Positions 54,977-63,143 of a DNA stretch of 64,000 nucleotides are shown here, in pieces. The DNA lies in assembly GCF_002115725.1 (NCBI RefSeq), contig NZ_JFKD01000008.1, forward strand, positions 62,001-126,000. The letters run 5' to 3'. Below the pieces are notes generated by a model. It ran no database searches and was not told the origin of the DNA. It was given only the letters and a program-made list of their open reading frames with translations. Source of the DNA: Marivita cryptomonadis (GTDB lineage Bacteria > Pseudomonadota > Alphaproteobacteria > Rhodobacterales > Rhodobacteraceae). Position 1 is the stretch's first letter. Each line of letters begins with the position of its first letter. The position numbers were made by a program, and so were the translations under genes.

Positions 54977-56137
54977 TCAATTGTCCCGCTGCGCTTCAAG
55001 CGCCCGGTACGCCGCAACATTGGCATTGTGCTCGGCCAGCGTGACCGCGAAATTATGACCATCTGAAGGGTCCAGTGTCTTGGCCACGAAGAAGATGAAA
55101 TCCGTATCATCCGGGTTCAAAGCCGCCTCAATGCTGGCCCGGCCCGGATTGGCAATCGGGGTCGGCGGCAGCCCGTCGATCACATAGGTGTTCCACGGGG
55201 TTTCGGCCCGCAATTCGCTCTGCCGGATACCGCGCCCCAACACACCCTGCCCGCGTGTGATGCCATAGATCACCGTGGGGTCGGTCTGCAGTCGCATCCC
55301 CTGTTCAAGGCGATTGACGAACACGCTCGACACAAGGAAGCGCTCATCCGGCGTGCCGGTTTCCTTTTCGATGATCGACGCCATCACCAATGCCTCTTCC
55401 GGGCTGTCATACGGCAACCCATCCTGACGGTTCGCCCATGCCTCGGCAAGAATACGCTCCTGCGCCGATTCCATCCGCGCCAAAAGCTCCGCCCGGTCGC
55501 TGCCCGGCGTGATCTCATAGCTGTCCGGGGCCAAAGACCCTTCGGCGGGGATCTCTTCGATCTCGCCCTCAAGAATGTCGATCTGCCCCAATTCCTGCAC
55601 GATCTGCCAGCTTGTCACACCCTCGGCCAAAGCCACCCGATACCGCGTGTCTGCTTCGGCCTTCACATTGGTGTAGGCTTCAGGCGCGTCGTCTTCCGCC
55701 GGGTTGAATTCCGCAATCTCGACAAACCGCCCCGTCGCCGGGTCCAGCTCACGCACCTGCACCGTGGCGCGTGCAATGCTCACACGGTACACGACTTCCG
55801 TGCCACAGGTGCTGGCCCCGCCGCGCGTGACGATGTCGACAATCTGCTCCATCGAGGCGCCTTCGGGCACAAGGAACGACCCCGCCTTCAACTCGGATGT
55901 CTTGCCCGCATAATCCGCCCCGATCCGCAGCAACGACGCACTCGACACAGCACCGTCGTCGGCCAAGGCGTCGGACACGCGCCGAAAGTTCGACCCGCGA
56001 TCGACCTGCACACAGATCGCCTGCTCCAACGGCCCTTCAGACACGTATTCATTCTGCGCCCAGATCAGGACGCCGCCAAAAAGGAAAACCAGCACGACCA
56101 AAAAGGTCAATGCGTTGGACGCGATGTGACGCCACAT
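54977..56137 (-). CDS. mltG: Endolytic murein transglycosylase MltG
   Basis: A 386-residue YceG-like protein that cuts nascent glycan strands. One membrane helix near the N-terminus (ALTFLVVLVFLFGGVLIWA) anchors it facing the periplasm. LysM-like and catalytic regions follow, with the catalytic glutamate in ASIIEKETGTPDERFLVSSV and FVNRLEQGMRLQTDPTVIYG. The C-terminal PTPIANPGRASIEAALNP is also conserved. It follows fabF by 3 nt. Confidence 0.95.
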   Translation of the reverse strand: MWRHIASNALTFLVVLVFLFGGVLIWAQNEYVSEGPLEQAICVQVDRGSNFRRVSDALADDGAVSSASLLRIGADYAGKTSELKAGSFLVPEGASMEQIVDIVTRGGASTCGTEVVYRVSIARATVQVRELDPATGRFVEIAEFNPAEDDAPEAYTNVKAEADTRYRVALAEGVTSWQIVQELGQIDILEGEIEEIPAEGSLAPDSYEITPGSDRAELLARMESAQERILAEAWANRQDGLPYDSPEEALVMASIIEKETGTPDERFLVSSVFVNRLEQGMRLQTDPTVIYGITRGQGVLGRGIRQSELRAETPWNTYVIDGLPPTPIANPGRASIEAALNPDDTDFIFFVAKTLDPSDGHNFAVTLAEHNANVAAYRALEAQRDN

Positions 56138-56140
56138 GAC

Positions 56141-57403
56141 TTAGCGATCCACCTTTCCGAAGATGACGCTGGCATTGGTGCCGCCAAACCCGAACGAGTT
56201 GGACAGCGCATAGGTGATCGGACGTTCCCGCTTTTTCTTCGGCGCAAGATCAACCTTGGTCTCGACCGCAGGCGTATCAAGGTTCAACGTCGGCGGTGCC
56301 ACCTGATCGCGGATCGCAAGGATCGAGAAGATCGCCTCGATCGCGCCAGCCGCACCCAACAGATGCCCCGTCGCGGATTTGGTCGACGACATCGTCACCT
56401 TGCCCGCAGCATCCCCCATCATCCGCTCAACCGCCGCCAGTTCGATCACATCCGCCATGGTCGAGGTGCCATGCGCATTGATATAGTCGATATCCGCAGG
56501 CTCTAGCCCCGCATGTTTCAACGCCGCGCGCATCGAGCGCTCTCCACCCTCGCCATCCTCGGACGGCGCAGTGATGTGATAGGCGTCACCCGACAGACCA
56601 TAACCACAGACCTCGGCATAGATCCTCGCACCGCGCGCCTTGGCGTGCTCGTATTCCTCGAGCACCACGATGCCCGCGCCCTCGCCCATGACAAAGCCAT
56701 CGCGGTCCGCATCATAAGGACGGCTCGCCGCCTTGGGATCGTCGCCGCGCTTCGTCGACAGCGCCTTGCAGGCGTTGAAGCCCGCGATCCCGATCTCGGA
56801 AATCGCCGCTTCGGCACCTCCGGCCACCATCACGTCGGCATCCCCGAACATGATCAACCGCGCCGCGTCGCCAATCGCATGCGCGCCCGTGGAACAGGCC
56901 GTGACAACCGCGTGGTTCGGCCCCTTGAAACCGTATTTGATCGAAACATTGCCAGAGATCAGATTGATAAGCGCGCCCGGAATAAAGAACGGTGACACCC
57001 GGCGCGGACCTTTGTCCCGGATCAGCAGCGCGGTTTCAGCGATGGAGTTCAGCCCCCCAATGCCCGAGCCGATCATCACACCGGTGCGCAAACGGCTTTC
57101 CTCGTCCTCAGGCATCCAGCCAGCGTCCGTGACGGCCTGCTGTGCTGCTGCCATACCGAACAGGATGAATTCGTCGACTTTGCGCTGTTCTTTCTTTTCG
57201 AGATAGGCATCCGGGTTGAACGTGCCATCGGTCCCGTCGCCATACGGCACTTCGCAGGCATAGGTCGTCACCAGATGGCTTGCATCGAACTTGCTGATCG
57301 TTCCCGCCCCGGACTGACCGTCCAGAATGCGCGACCAACTCGCCTCGACGCCGTCCGCCAGCGGTGTCACCAATCCCAAGCCTGTCACAACTACTCGACG
57401 CAT
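56141..57403 (-). CDS. fabF: 3-oxoacyl-[acyl-carrier-protein] synthase II
   Basis: A 420-residue condensing enzyme of fatty acid elongation. The catalytic triad is in place: C170 (VVTACSTGAHA), H311 (INAHGTST) and H347 (KSATGHLLGAAG). N-terminal RRVVVTGLGLVTPLADG is typical. In many Rhodobacterales acpP lies directly upstream of fabF; here the upstream neighbour is instead a glycosyltransferase-like gene. Confidence 0.97.
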   Translation of the reverse strand: MRRVVVTGLGLVTPLADGVEASWSRILDGQSGAGTISKFDASHLVTTYACEVPYGDGTDGTFNPDAYLEKKEQRKVDEFILFGMAAAQQAVTDAGWMPEDEESRLRTGVMIGSGIGGLNSIAETALLIRDKGPRRVSPFFIPGALINLISGNVSIKYGFKGPNHAVVTACSTGAHAIGDAARLIMFGDADVMVAGGAEAAISEIGIAGFNACKALSTKRGDDPKAASRPYDADRDGFVMGEGAGIVVLEEYEHAKARGARIYAEVCGYGLSGDAYHITAPSEDGEGGERSMRAALKHAGLEPADIDYINAHGTSTMADVIELAAVERMMGDAAGKVTMSSTKSATGHLLGAAGAIEAIFSILAIRDQVAPPTLNLDTPAVETKVDLAPKKKRERPITYALSNSFGFGGTNASVIFGKVDR

Positions 57404-57518
57404 GGTGTTGCCCTTCCCTCGAATGCACTTGCCCGCTCTTACCCCGTTCGCGGCGGCACCCGCAAGAGTCCAGCCGCCCGGCAGGGAATTCTTGCCGGTT
57501 CAACCTGCCGTCCGCCCT

Positions 57519-57560
57519 GTTTCCGTCAAAAGAAACACGCGATGCGTCGACGCATCGTCC
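57519..57560. repeat. Dispersed double-hairpin repeat family B, copy 2
   Basis: GTTTC (57519-57523) pairs with GAAAC (57532-57536), and GATGCGTC-GACGCATC (57541-57556) is a 16-bp perfect palindrome. The layout and about 34 of 42 bases match 38549-38588. It starts 3 nt after the minus-strand glycosyltransferase stop and may be its terminator. Confidence 0.6.
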
Positions 57561-57562
57561 GC

Positions 57563-58369
57563 CTACCCCCAGCGATTCCCCAGATCCGCCTTGGCCAGAT
57601 CGACCCAGTGTTTCTGCAACCACGCTGTCGGCTTGGCGTAGCGGATCAGCGACCCGCGATAACCCTCAATCGCTTCCGGCATCTTGGGGCGTCCATGAAA
57701 GCACACCACCCGCGCGTCCTCAGGCAAACGCGCCGGATGCACGTAATTGCCCGGAAACGGATTGCAGTCATATTTGAAGCTCACCACCCAATTCCCCGGA
57801 ATATAGGTGAATACCTCGTTCTCCATCGCCTTGTGCGACGTGTAGCGCTGCTCAGACCCACGCGCGATCTCGACCTCCGCATAGGCATCCGCCGCCAGAT
57901 CGTGATAAAGAAACCCATGCACCGCCGGATCATACCGAAACACCGATCCGTGCCCCGTGGGCCGGCCCTTGCGCGCCTCAGTCCAATCGTGGCGCATCAC
58001 CACGTGGCCCGGCGCCAAGGTCAGCAGATCATCCAATGAACCGGTGATCACCACATCCAGATCGAACCCCAGAACCGGCCCCTCCAGATCGGGGATCAAC
58101 CCCGGCCGGAACAACGACACCTTGCGCATCGCCCCTTGCCGGTTCGCCACCTTGAGCGCCGCCGCCATTGGTTCAGCAAAGGGCTCCACTGGCAGGTCCA
58201 GCACTTCGATATCCGGGTGCAGCCCCTCGGCATGTTCCGTCATGCACACAAATCGCACCGCACAGGACAGGTTGCGCCGCACGCCAGAATAGAGCCGGTT
58301 CACGTATTCCGGCCCGAACAGCGTGCCCCATTTGATGCAAGCGACAGTGGCATGAGATGGCATGGTCAT
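57563..58369 (-). CDS. Glycosyltransferase-like protein
   Basis: A 268-residue soluble protein with a GT-A-like pattern: VACIKWGTLFGPEYVNRLYS, RFVCMTEHAEGLHPDIEV, a DXD-type metal site in LGFDLDVVITGSLDDLL, and YDCNPFPGNYVHPARLPEDA then VVCFHGRPKMPE near the end. This fits a sugar transferase acting on a nucleotide sugar, but acceptor and donor are unknown. Tandem starts lie at 58369 and 58363. It is divergent from the rsgA promoter. Confidence 0.8.
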   Translation of the reverse strand: MTMPSHATVACIKWGTLFGPEYVNRLYSGVRRNLSCAVRFVCMTEHAEGLHPDIEVLDLPVEPFAEPMAAALKVANRQGAMRKVSLFRPGLIPDLEGPVLGFDLDVVITGSLDDLLTLAPGHVVMRHDWTEARKGRPTGHGSVFRYDPAVHGFLYHDLAADAYAEVEIARGSEQRYTSHKAMENEVFTYIPGNWVVSFKYDCNPFPGNYVHPARLPEDARVVCFHGRPKMPEAIEGYRGSLIRYAKPTAWLQKHWVDLAKADLGNRWG

Positions 58370-58411
58370 GCGTCCGCTTAGCAACGGTTTGACCGAATGA
58401 CCAGATGTCGC

Positions 58412-58440
58412 TTGGCGCGCTGCACCCACACACGTATACT
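58412..58440 (+). promoter_or_regulatory. Promoter for the rsgA leader
   Basis: TTGGCG (58412-58417) and TATACT (58435-58440) are spaced by exactly 17 bp, a good sigma-70 type match. Transcription would start near 58447, 26 nt before the first leader-peptide ATG. Confidence 0.6.
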
Positions 58441-58472
58441 CCGAGTAAATCAAAGCTGAGATGCAGGAGGAC

Positions 58473-58511
58473 ATGATGGAGACTGTGTGCGCCCTGCGGG
58501 TGACAGGCTGA
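58473..58511 (+). CDS. Possible leader peptide (11-12 codons) before rsgA
   Basis: A very strong AGGAGG (58465-58470) precedes tandem ATGs at 58473 and 58476. The short frame reads MMETVCALRVTG and stops at 58511. A GCCCC-ACC-GGGGC hairpin (58535-58547) follows before the rsgA start. A strong ribosome site on so short a frame suggests a regulatory leader; it is not listed by ordinary gene callers. Confidence 0.4.
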   Translation: MMETVCALRVTG

Positions 58512-58575
58512 TCGCCACACCCGGACCATGTGAACGCCCCACCGGGGCAGGTTTCTCAGCGACAGGATCAAACCC

Positions 58576-59613
58576 TTGACCAAATACACACGCGCCGACC
58601 TTGGATGGTCGGACCACTTTGCGCGTCAGCTCACCGAAGAGGACGCCCCCTTCATCCCTGCCCGCATCTCCGAGGTGCACCGCAGCCAGCTTGTCGCCTT
58701 GTCCGAAGCGGGCGAAATGCGTCTGATCCCCACCGACAGTGCCGGGGCGTATGCCGTGGGCGACTGGGTTCTGACCGATGGCACCAGCGCGATCCGCCGC
58801 CTTGACCCGGTCACCGACCTGCACCGCCGCGCAGCAGGCCACGCCGTGGGTGCCCAGCGCATGGCGGCCAATGTCAACACCGTGGGCCTTGTCACCAGTT
58901 GCAACGCCGATTTCAACGTCGCACGTTTGGAGCGCTATCTGGCGCTTGCCCTCGCATCGAACGCGCTGCCGCTGGTGATCCTGACCAAGGCCGACATATG
59001 CGATGATCCCGACAGCTACAGACGGAAAGCCGAACGCCTCTCCCCGCTGGTCACCGCCATCGCCGTCAACGCCAAAGACCCCGAAGACGTGGCACGCCTC
59101 AACGCGTGGTGCAGCAATGCGAAAACCCTCGCTCTGCTTGGCTCGTCAGGCGTCGGCAAAACCACCCTGCGCAACGCCCTGACCGGAGAGGCCGAGGCGA
59201 CGCAGAACGTCCGCGAGGACGACGCCAAAGGCCGCCACACCACCACCCACCGCGCTTTACGGCCGACAATGTCCGGCGGCTGGCTCATCGACACGCCGGG
59301 AATGCGCGAACTGCAGCTCTCGGGAACCAGCGACGGTCTGGAAGAGCTGTTTGACGACATCGAATCCCTCGCGGCTCAGTGCAAGTTCTCCAATTGCGCC
59401 CATGACAGCGAACCGGGTTGCGCCGTCAAGGCCGCTCTCAAGGACGGCACGCTTGATCAAGCGCGGTTCGACCGCTGGCAAAAACTGCGGCGCGAGGATC
59501 AGCACAACTCGGAATCCATCGCCGCCGCCCGCGCCCGGCAGAAATCCTTTGGCCGGGTGGTGAAAGAGGCCGTCAGCACCAAGAGCCGCTACAAACGCGG
59601 GTATGAGGATTGA
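58576..59613 (+). CDS. rsgA: Ribosome small subunit-dependent GTPase A
   Basis: A 345-residue circularly permuted GTPase that checks late 30S ribosome maturation. Domains: OB-fold-like N-terminus (about 1-95), GTPase domain with G4 ILTKADI placed before the P-loop GSSGVGKTT, the G3 DTPG in LIDTPGMRELQL, and a C-terminal zinc finger with C, C, H and C ligands in CKFSNCAHDSEPGCAV. The start is TTG at 58576 behind an AGGA ribosome site. Confidence 0.95.
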   Translation: MTKYTRADLGWSDHFARQLTEEDAPFIPARISEVHRSQLVALSEAGEMRLIPTDSAGAYAVGDWVLTDGTSAIRRLDPVTDLHRRAAGHAVGAQRMAANVNTVGLVTSCNADFNVARLERYLALALASNALPLVILTKADICDDPDSYRRKAERLSPLVTAIAVNAKDPEDVARLNAWCSNAKTLALLGSSGVGKTTLRNALTGEAEATQNVREDDAKGRHTTTHRALRPTMSGGWLIDTPGMRELQLSGTSDGLEELFDDIESLAAQCKFSNCAHDSEPGCAVKAALKDGTLDQARFDRWQKLRREDQHNSESIAAARARQKSFGRVVKEAVSTKSRYKRGYED

Positions 59614-59744
59614 CCAAATCAGCCGGCCGCAAGACCCGCTCATTTTTTCTGCCAGCCCAATCGAAGGTTCATCAGCCAAAAGCGTTATGGCTGCTAAGAG
59701 CCCTGATTGACCGATGCTATACTTTGCACCAATGGCTGCTATCC

Positions 59745-60293
59745 TTATGTCTCGGGCAACAATTCGCCTGTAATAAAGGTGTATGACCCACGCACCAAAT
59801 TTAGCACCACGTCCAATTCAGCTTCGGAGATCGGAGTATAGATCATCACGAACCCCTCCCATCCTGTGCGCTGATCGGCCCATGGATGCGCCACGGCCCA
59901 ACCGGCGTCTATCGCGGCGCGGGCTGTGTCTGGATGCAGCGACGCATGAAGGCTGCCATCAGGATGGAGATGCGCAAACTCACGCCCCCCGACAATTGCC
60001 TGTGGTTGGGCTAAAGAGACATCGCCTGCCAGTTGAAACCCGACGGCACCGGGGAGAGACACGCGGGTCGCTCCAAGAACAACTCCGGGAAACTCTGCGA
60101 CCTGACGCAGCATCTCTTCGGATAGTTCGGGAACCGGCTGAATGCCAATCTGGACATGCGGCACGCCGCTCGTCGTCTCGGGGCGCACACCGTCGCGCAC
60201 CGGGAAATTGATATTTTGGGCAAATACTGGCGCGGCAAGGGCGATTTCCATCGCCACTACGGCAGAGGCAATCCGTAGCCATATTCGCTGCAT
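59745..60293 (-). CDS. Exported luciferase-domain (DUF5519-type) protein
   Basis: A 182-residue protein with a signal peptide (MQRIWLRIASAVVAMEIALA, cleavage near residue 26). The mature part fits the DUF5519/luciferase-domain pattern: EFAHLHPDGSLHASLHPDTA (H108, H110), AAIDAGWAVAHPWADQRTGW and VMIYTPISEAELDVVLNLV. The family name comes from a fungal protein domain; the bacterial function is unknown. It is the last gene of an exported trio facing the LysR gene. Confidence 0.78.
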   Translation of the reverse strand: MQRIWLRIASAVVAMEIALAAPVFAQNINFPVRDGVRPETTSGVPHVQIGIQPVPELSEEMLRQVAEFPGVVLGATRVSLPGAVGFQLAGDVSLAQPQAIVGGREFAHLHPDGSLHASLHPDTARAAIDAGWAVAHPWADQRTGWEGFVMIYTPISEAELDVVLNLVRGSYTFITGELLPET

Positions 60294-60346
60294 GATACTT
60301 TCCTTTCTCGAAGCTGAACTTTTTAAAACCAATCCGCTGTGGAGTC

Positions 60347-60378
60347 GTGCCGGTCTTCGACAGGGTGAAGACCGGCAC
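60347..60378 (-). terminator. Hairpin between the MBL-fold and luciferase-domain genes
   Basis: GTGCCGGTCTTC and GAAGACCGGCAC form a perfect 12-bp stem around an 8-nt loop, in the 142-nt gap. On the minus strand a TTTT run follows only some 20 nt later, so partial termination or mRNA processing is as likely as full termination. Confidence 0.5.
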
Positions 60379-60435
60379 AACTTGCGTGTCAGGGACATAC
60401 CAGCGAACGCCGTCGATGCTGTGTCTTGGCAACGA

Positions 60436-61356
60436 TTATTCTGCCGTTTCCGCCGGAACCCAAGGGTAAGGCCCCATCCATAGATCCAGCAGGACCCGCT
60501 GCGCATTCATGGCGAGCCAGTCATCGTAATGTGCCCAATGAGCATATTGTGGCAATTCGATGGATGTGGGGATTTCTGAAGCAGGCGTGCCTTTCTCGAA
60601 TTCAGCAAAAATTGCACCCCGAAGGTCTTGAATATACGCACGTTCTTCGGCGACATGCTCTTTCGTACAACCGTTTTCGACTTCTCCAGCCGGCAGTTCG
60701 CTATGCGAGCAGACCGCGGTTTCGAAATTGAGCTCAAGGATTTCGCCCAGGGAACGTTCCCATTCACCGATATTAAAATCGGGCACGATGTTGAACATCA
60801 CACGGTTGGGGGTGACAAGGTCACCGATATAGGCCACCTCCAACTCCGGCACGACAAACACCGTCATACCAAGGCCATGGTTGAGACCCAGATAATGATG
60901 CTCGATGGTAACCCCACCCAGTTCAATATCATGACGATCACCCGACCACACGATGTCGGGCGGAGAGGTGTCACGACCAGGATTGGCCTCGAGCCATTCC
61001 GCTGCCTGACGATGCATTACCGTTTCAGCTCCGGCGGATTGCAGCACTGCACCGCCACTCGCATGATCCCAATGGTTATGCGTCTGAAAGCCATATACGA
61101 CTGGCTGATCGGTGATGCCGTTTATGGCTTCCAGCATTGATGTTGAGTGTTGGGAGTTTACAGTCTCAAATACGGCAACGCCCTCTTCGGTGACGACGAA
61201 CATCGAGTGATAGCCATTGCCGGGGCTGTAGCTGTAAACGTTGGGAGCAATCTCATTGACGTATTCACCGCTTTCACCTGCGGCGATTGCGGCCGTCCCG
61301 CTGATCGAAGCGATGCTGGCGATGGTGATCGCACAGGATTGTAAGTATTTATTCAT
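60436..61356 (-). CDS. Exported MBL-fold metallo-hydrolase
   Basis: A 306-residue protein with a signal peptide (MNKYLQSCAITIASIASIS, ending near GTAAIAA). The metallo-beta-lactamase zinc motif HNHWDH (H93, H95, D97, H98) is present, with H160 in GLNHG and D174-type residue in AYIGDLVTPNRV. The style is that of quinoprotein-relay or alkyl-sulfatase-like periplasmic hydrolases; the substrate is unknown. The start at 61356 is preferred over 61368 for its signal peptide. Confidence 0.87.
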   Translation of the reverse strand: MNKYLQSCAITIASIASISGTAAIAAGESGEYVNEIAPNVYSYSPGNGYHSMFVVTEEGVAVFETVNSQHSTSMLEAINGITDQPVVYGFQTHNHWDHASGGAVLQSAGAETVMHRQAAEWLEANPGRDTSPPDIVWSGDRHDIELGGVTIEHHYLGLNHGLGMTVFVVPELEVAYIGDLVTPNRVMFNIVPDFNIGEWERSLGEILELNFETAVCSHSELPAGEVENGCTKEHVAEERAYIQDLRGAIFAEFEKGTPASEIPTSIELPQYAHWAHYDDWLAMNAQRVLLDLWMGPYPWVPAETAE

Positions 61357-61423
61357 TTTAGGCCTCATTAATTGGGGGATGTGAGGTGATGCGAGGCGGG
61401 CTTGCCTCGACATCAATTAGTGG

Positions 61424-61456
61424 CCTCGCGGTACCGCCAGTTCGGGTGCCGCGAGG
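61424..61456 (-). terminator. Hairpin between the SnoaL-like and MBL-fold genes
   Basis: CCTCGCGG-T-ACC pairs with GGT-G-CCGCGAGG (12 bp with one T-G wobble) around a 9-nt loop in the 110-nt gap. There is no T-run, so a processing or stabilising role within the transcript is likely. Confidence 0.45.
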
Positions 61457-61466
61457 AATGGTGGGC

Positions 61467-61946
61467 TTAGTTGCCTGCAAGCTGCTGCAACGCACCGGCC
61501 CAGTCTTCGACGTGGTAGGTGCGGATCACCTTGCCGTCTTCAAGCTCGTGAATATCGATCGTTAGGATATCAAAGCCGCGACCTTCACCATCCACGCCAA
61601 ACAGCGGGCCGACGGGGGTGCCTGTGGCACGGCTGCGCACGGTGACGAAATTGCCGTCTTGGTGCATCGCCTGAACGGACCATTCAAGATCGGGCATCAA
61701 CTGGTCAAAGAAACCCATCTGGCCGACGAATTCATCGCGCAACTCGTTTGTGCCGGAATAGTTGCCGATGCTTTCCCAGTCTTCCGTGGTGGCGTCCAGA
61801 AAGGCCGCAACATGGGTTTCTGAGCCGGGATTGCTGAGTAGATCGTAGAAGGTTTGCACGGTGGCCATGTCGTCGGCTGCGGCACTTGTTGCGATGGATG
61901 CGAGGCCAAGTGAGGCTGCTGCGAGAGTTGTTTTGAACGTATTCAT
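61467..61946 (-). CDS. Exported SnoaL-like/ester cyclase-type protein
   Basis: A 159-residue protein: signal peptide (MNTFKTTLAAASLGLASIA, cleavage near SAAA), then an NTF2/SnoaL-like domain with MATVQTFYDLLSNPGSETHV, AAFLDATTEDWESIG, VTVRSRATGTPVGPLFG and TIDIHELEDGKVIRTYHVED. Such folds may cyclise or hydrolyse small ligands; the activity is unknown. It is the first gene of the trio divergent from the LysR gene, with 129 nt between the starts. Confidence 0.85.
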   Translation of the reverse strand: MNTFKTTLAAASLGLASIATSAAADDMATVQTFYDLLSNPGSETHVAAFLDATTEDWESIGNYSGTNELRDEFVGQMGFFDQLMPDLEWSVQAMHQDGNFVTVRSRATGTPVGPLFGVDGEGRGFDILTIDIHELEDGKVIRTYHVEDWAGALQQLAGN

Positions 61947-62047
61947 GGATTTATCTCCTGGTCTGCATATACAGGTGCCGCGCAACTGTGCGGGCGGTGT
62001 GCTACCAAGATGGACAAATTGCCATAAACTCATAAGATAGGACGGAT

Positions 62048-62068
62048 AAATTTAACTGTTCGGAATTT
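62048..62068. promoter_or_regulatory. LysR-type binding site candidate
   Basis: AAATT-N11-AATTT is a perfect 5-bp dyad with the T-N11-A spacing typical of LysR-family sites. It ends 8 nt before the regulator's ATG and lies in the divergent promoter region shared with the exported trio. Confidence 0.4.
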
Positions 62069-62075
62069 TTGCATA

Positions 62076-62960
62076 ATGATTGATCGCCTGCGTCAAATGG
62101 CAATCTTCGCCAAGATCATTGACCACGGGTCATTCCGTGGCGCAGCGCGCGAGCTTCGGCTGTCACCATCGGTGGTAAGTCATCATGTTTCACAGCTGGA
62201 AGAGAGCCTTGGTGTTGCCCTAATCTACCGATCTACCCGAAAGTTGACGCTGACGGCTGAAGGGCACAGGCTCCTCGCGGCGACCCACAAAATGCTGGAG
62301 GCTGTAGAAGGTGAACTGGTCGACCTTTCGGTATCCGCAAGTGCACCAAGCGGCGAGCTGCGGCTGACCGTACCATCCGTCCTATCACAGTCACTTTTCA
62401 CCCAGCAGATTGCAGCCTTTTCGCAAGCGCACCCTCGGATAAAACTGTTTTTGGACTTCTCGGACACGCGGCGCGCATTGATTGATGACGGCTTTGATAT
62501 TGCTATCCGAATGGGCCCGAAGGTCAAAAACTCTGCCACCACACGCAAACTTTTTTCGGTCGAGCGCAAGTTGGTTGCGTCTGCGGAGTACCTTGCAGAA
62601 CGAACGAGTCCAAATGATCCCAACGAACTTGTCGACTGGGATTGGCTGGCACTATCACCCGCTCAAAATGTCCCGTTGGTGTTCAGCAAAGCAAAGGGCA
62701 CTCATACAACAATCAGGCCGCAAGCGCGTATTTCTGTGAGTGATGCGCAAGCGCTCTATCAATTGGCGAAAGCAGGCGCAGGGCTTGCTATCGTTCCAGA
62801 CTTTTTGGCAAACGAGGATGTCGGCTCTGGATCAATGAAGTACGTGCTGCCCAATTGGGAACTACATGCGATTGACGTTTTTGCAGCTTGGCCTGCAAAT
62901 GCGCCGAAGCATGGTCTTATTCATCTGGCGCTGGATGCTCTGAGCCATAACATGTCCTGA
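62076..62960 (+). CDS. LysR family transcriptional regulator
   Basis: A 294-residue LysR-type regulator. The winged helix-turn-helix (IFAKIIDHGSFRGAARELRL, SPSVVSHHVSQLEESLGVAL) occupies residues about 5-63; the rest is a periplasmic-binding-like effector domain (PSGELRLTVPSVLSQSLFTQ, AGAGLAIVPDFLANEDV). By position it probably regulates the divergent exported trio; effector unknown. Confidence 0.93.
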   Translation: MIDRLRQMAIFAKIIDHGSFRGAARELRLSPSVVSHHVSQLEESLGVALIYRSTRKLTLTAEGHRLLAATHKMLEAVEGELVDLSVSASAPSGELRLTVPSVLSQSLFTQQIAAFSQAHPRIKLFLDFSDTRRALIDDGFDIAIRMGPKVKNSATTRKLFSVERKLVASAEYLAERTSPNDPNELVDWDWLALSPAQNVPLVFSKAKGTHTTIRPQARISVSDAQALYQLAKAGAGLAIVPDFLANEDVGSGSMKYVLPNWELHAIDVFAAWPANAPKHGLIHLALDALSHNMS

Positions 62961-63097
62961 AGCTGCCGCTCGCGCAATTGCGGCGAATGACGGCTTCGTC
63001 CGCAAAGCAGTCATTGGTCCTCTTTGGCTGAAAAGGGTTTCGCGAGGCTCTATCTCAGAAAACCGCTCACCAGCCCAGATAAGCACAAAACGCAAAA

Positions 63098-63120
63098 CGG
63101 CGGGCCATCACAGCCCGCCG
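63098..63120 (-). terminator. Intrinsic terminator of the amidohydrolase gene
   Basis: CGGCGGGC and GCCCGCCG form a perfect 8-bp stem with a 7-nt loop. On the minus strand the hairpin is followed by TTTTGCGTTTTG, and it lies 24 nt after the amidohydrolase stop. Confidence 0.75.
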
Positions 63121-63143
63121 CTTCAAACCTACTGACGCAATCC

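Noticed and set aside
59706..59724. TTGACC and TATACT resembling a promoter
   Set aside because: The two boxes are only 5 nt apart, far from the usual 16-18 nt spacing.
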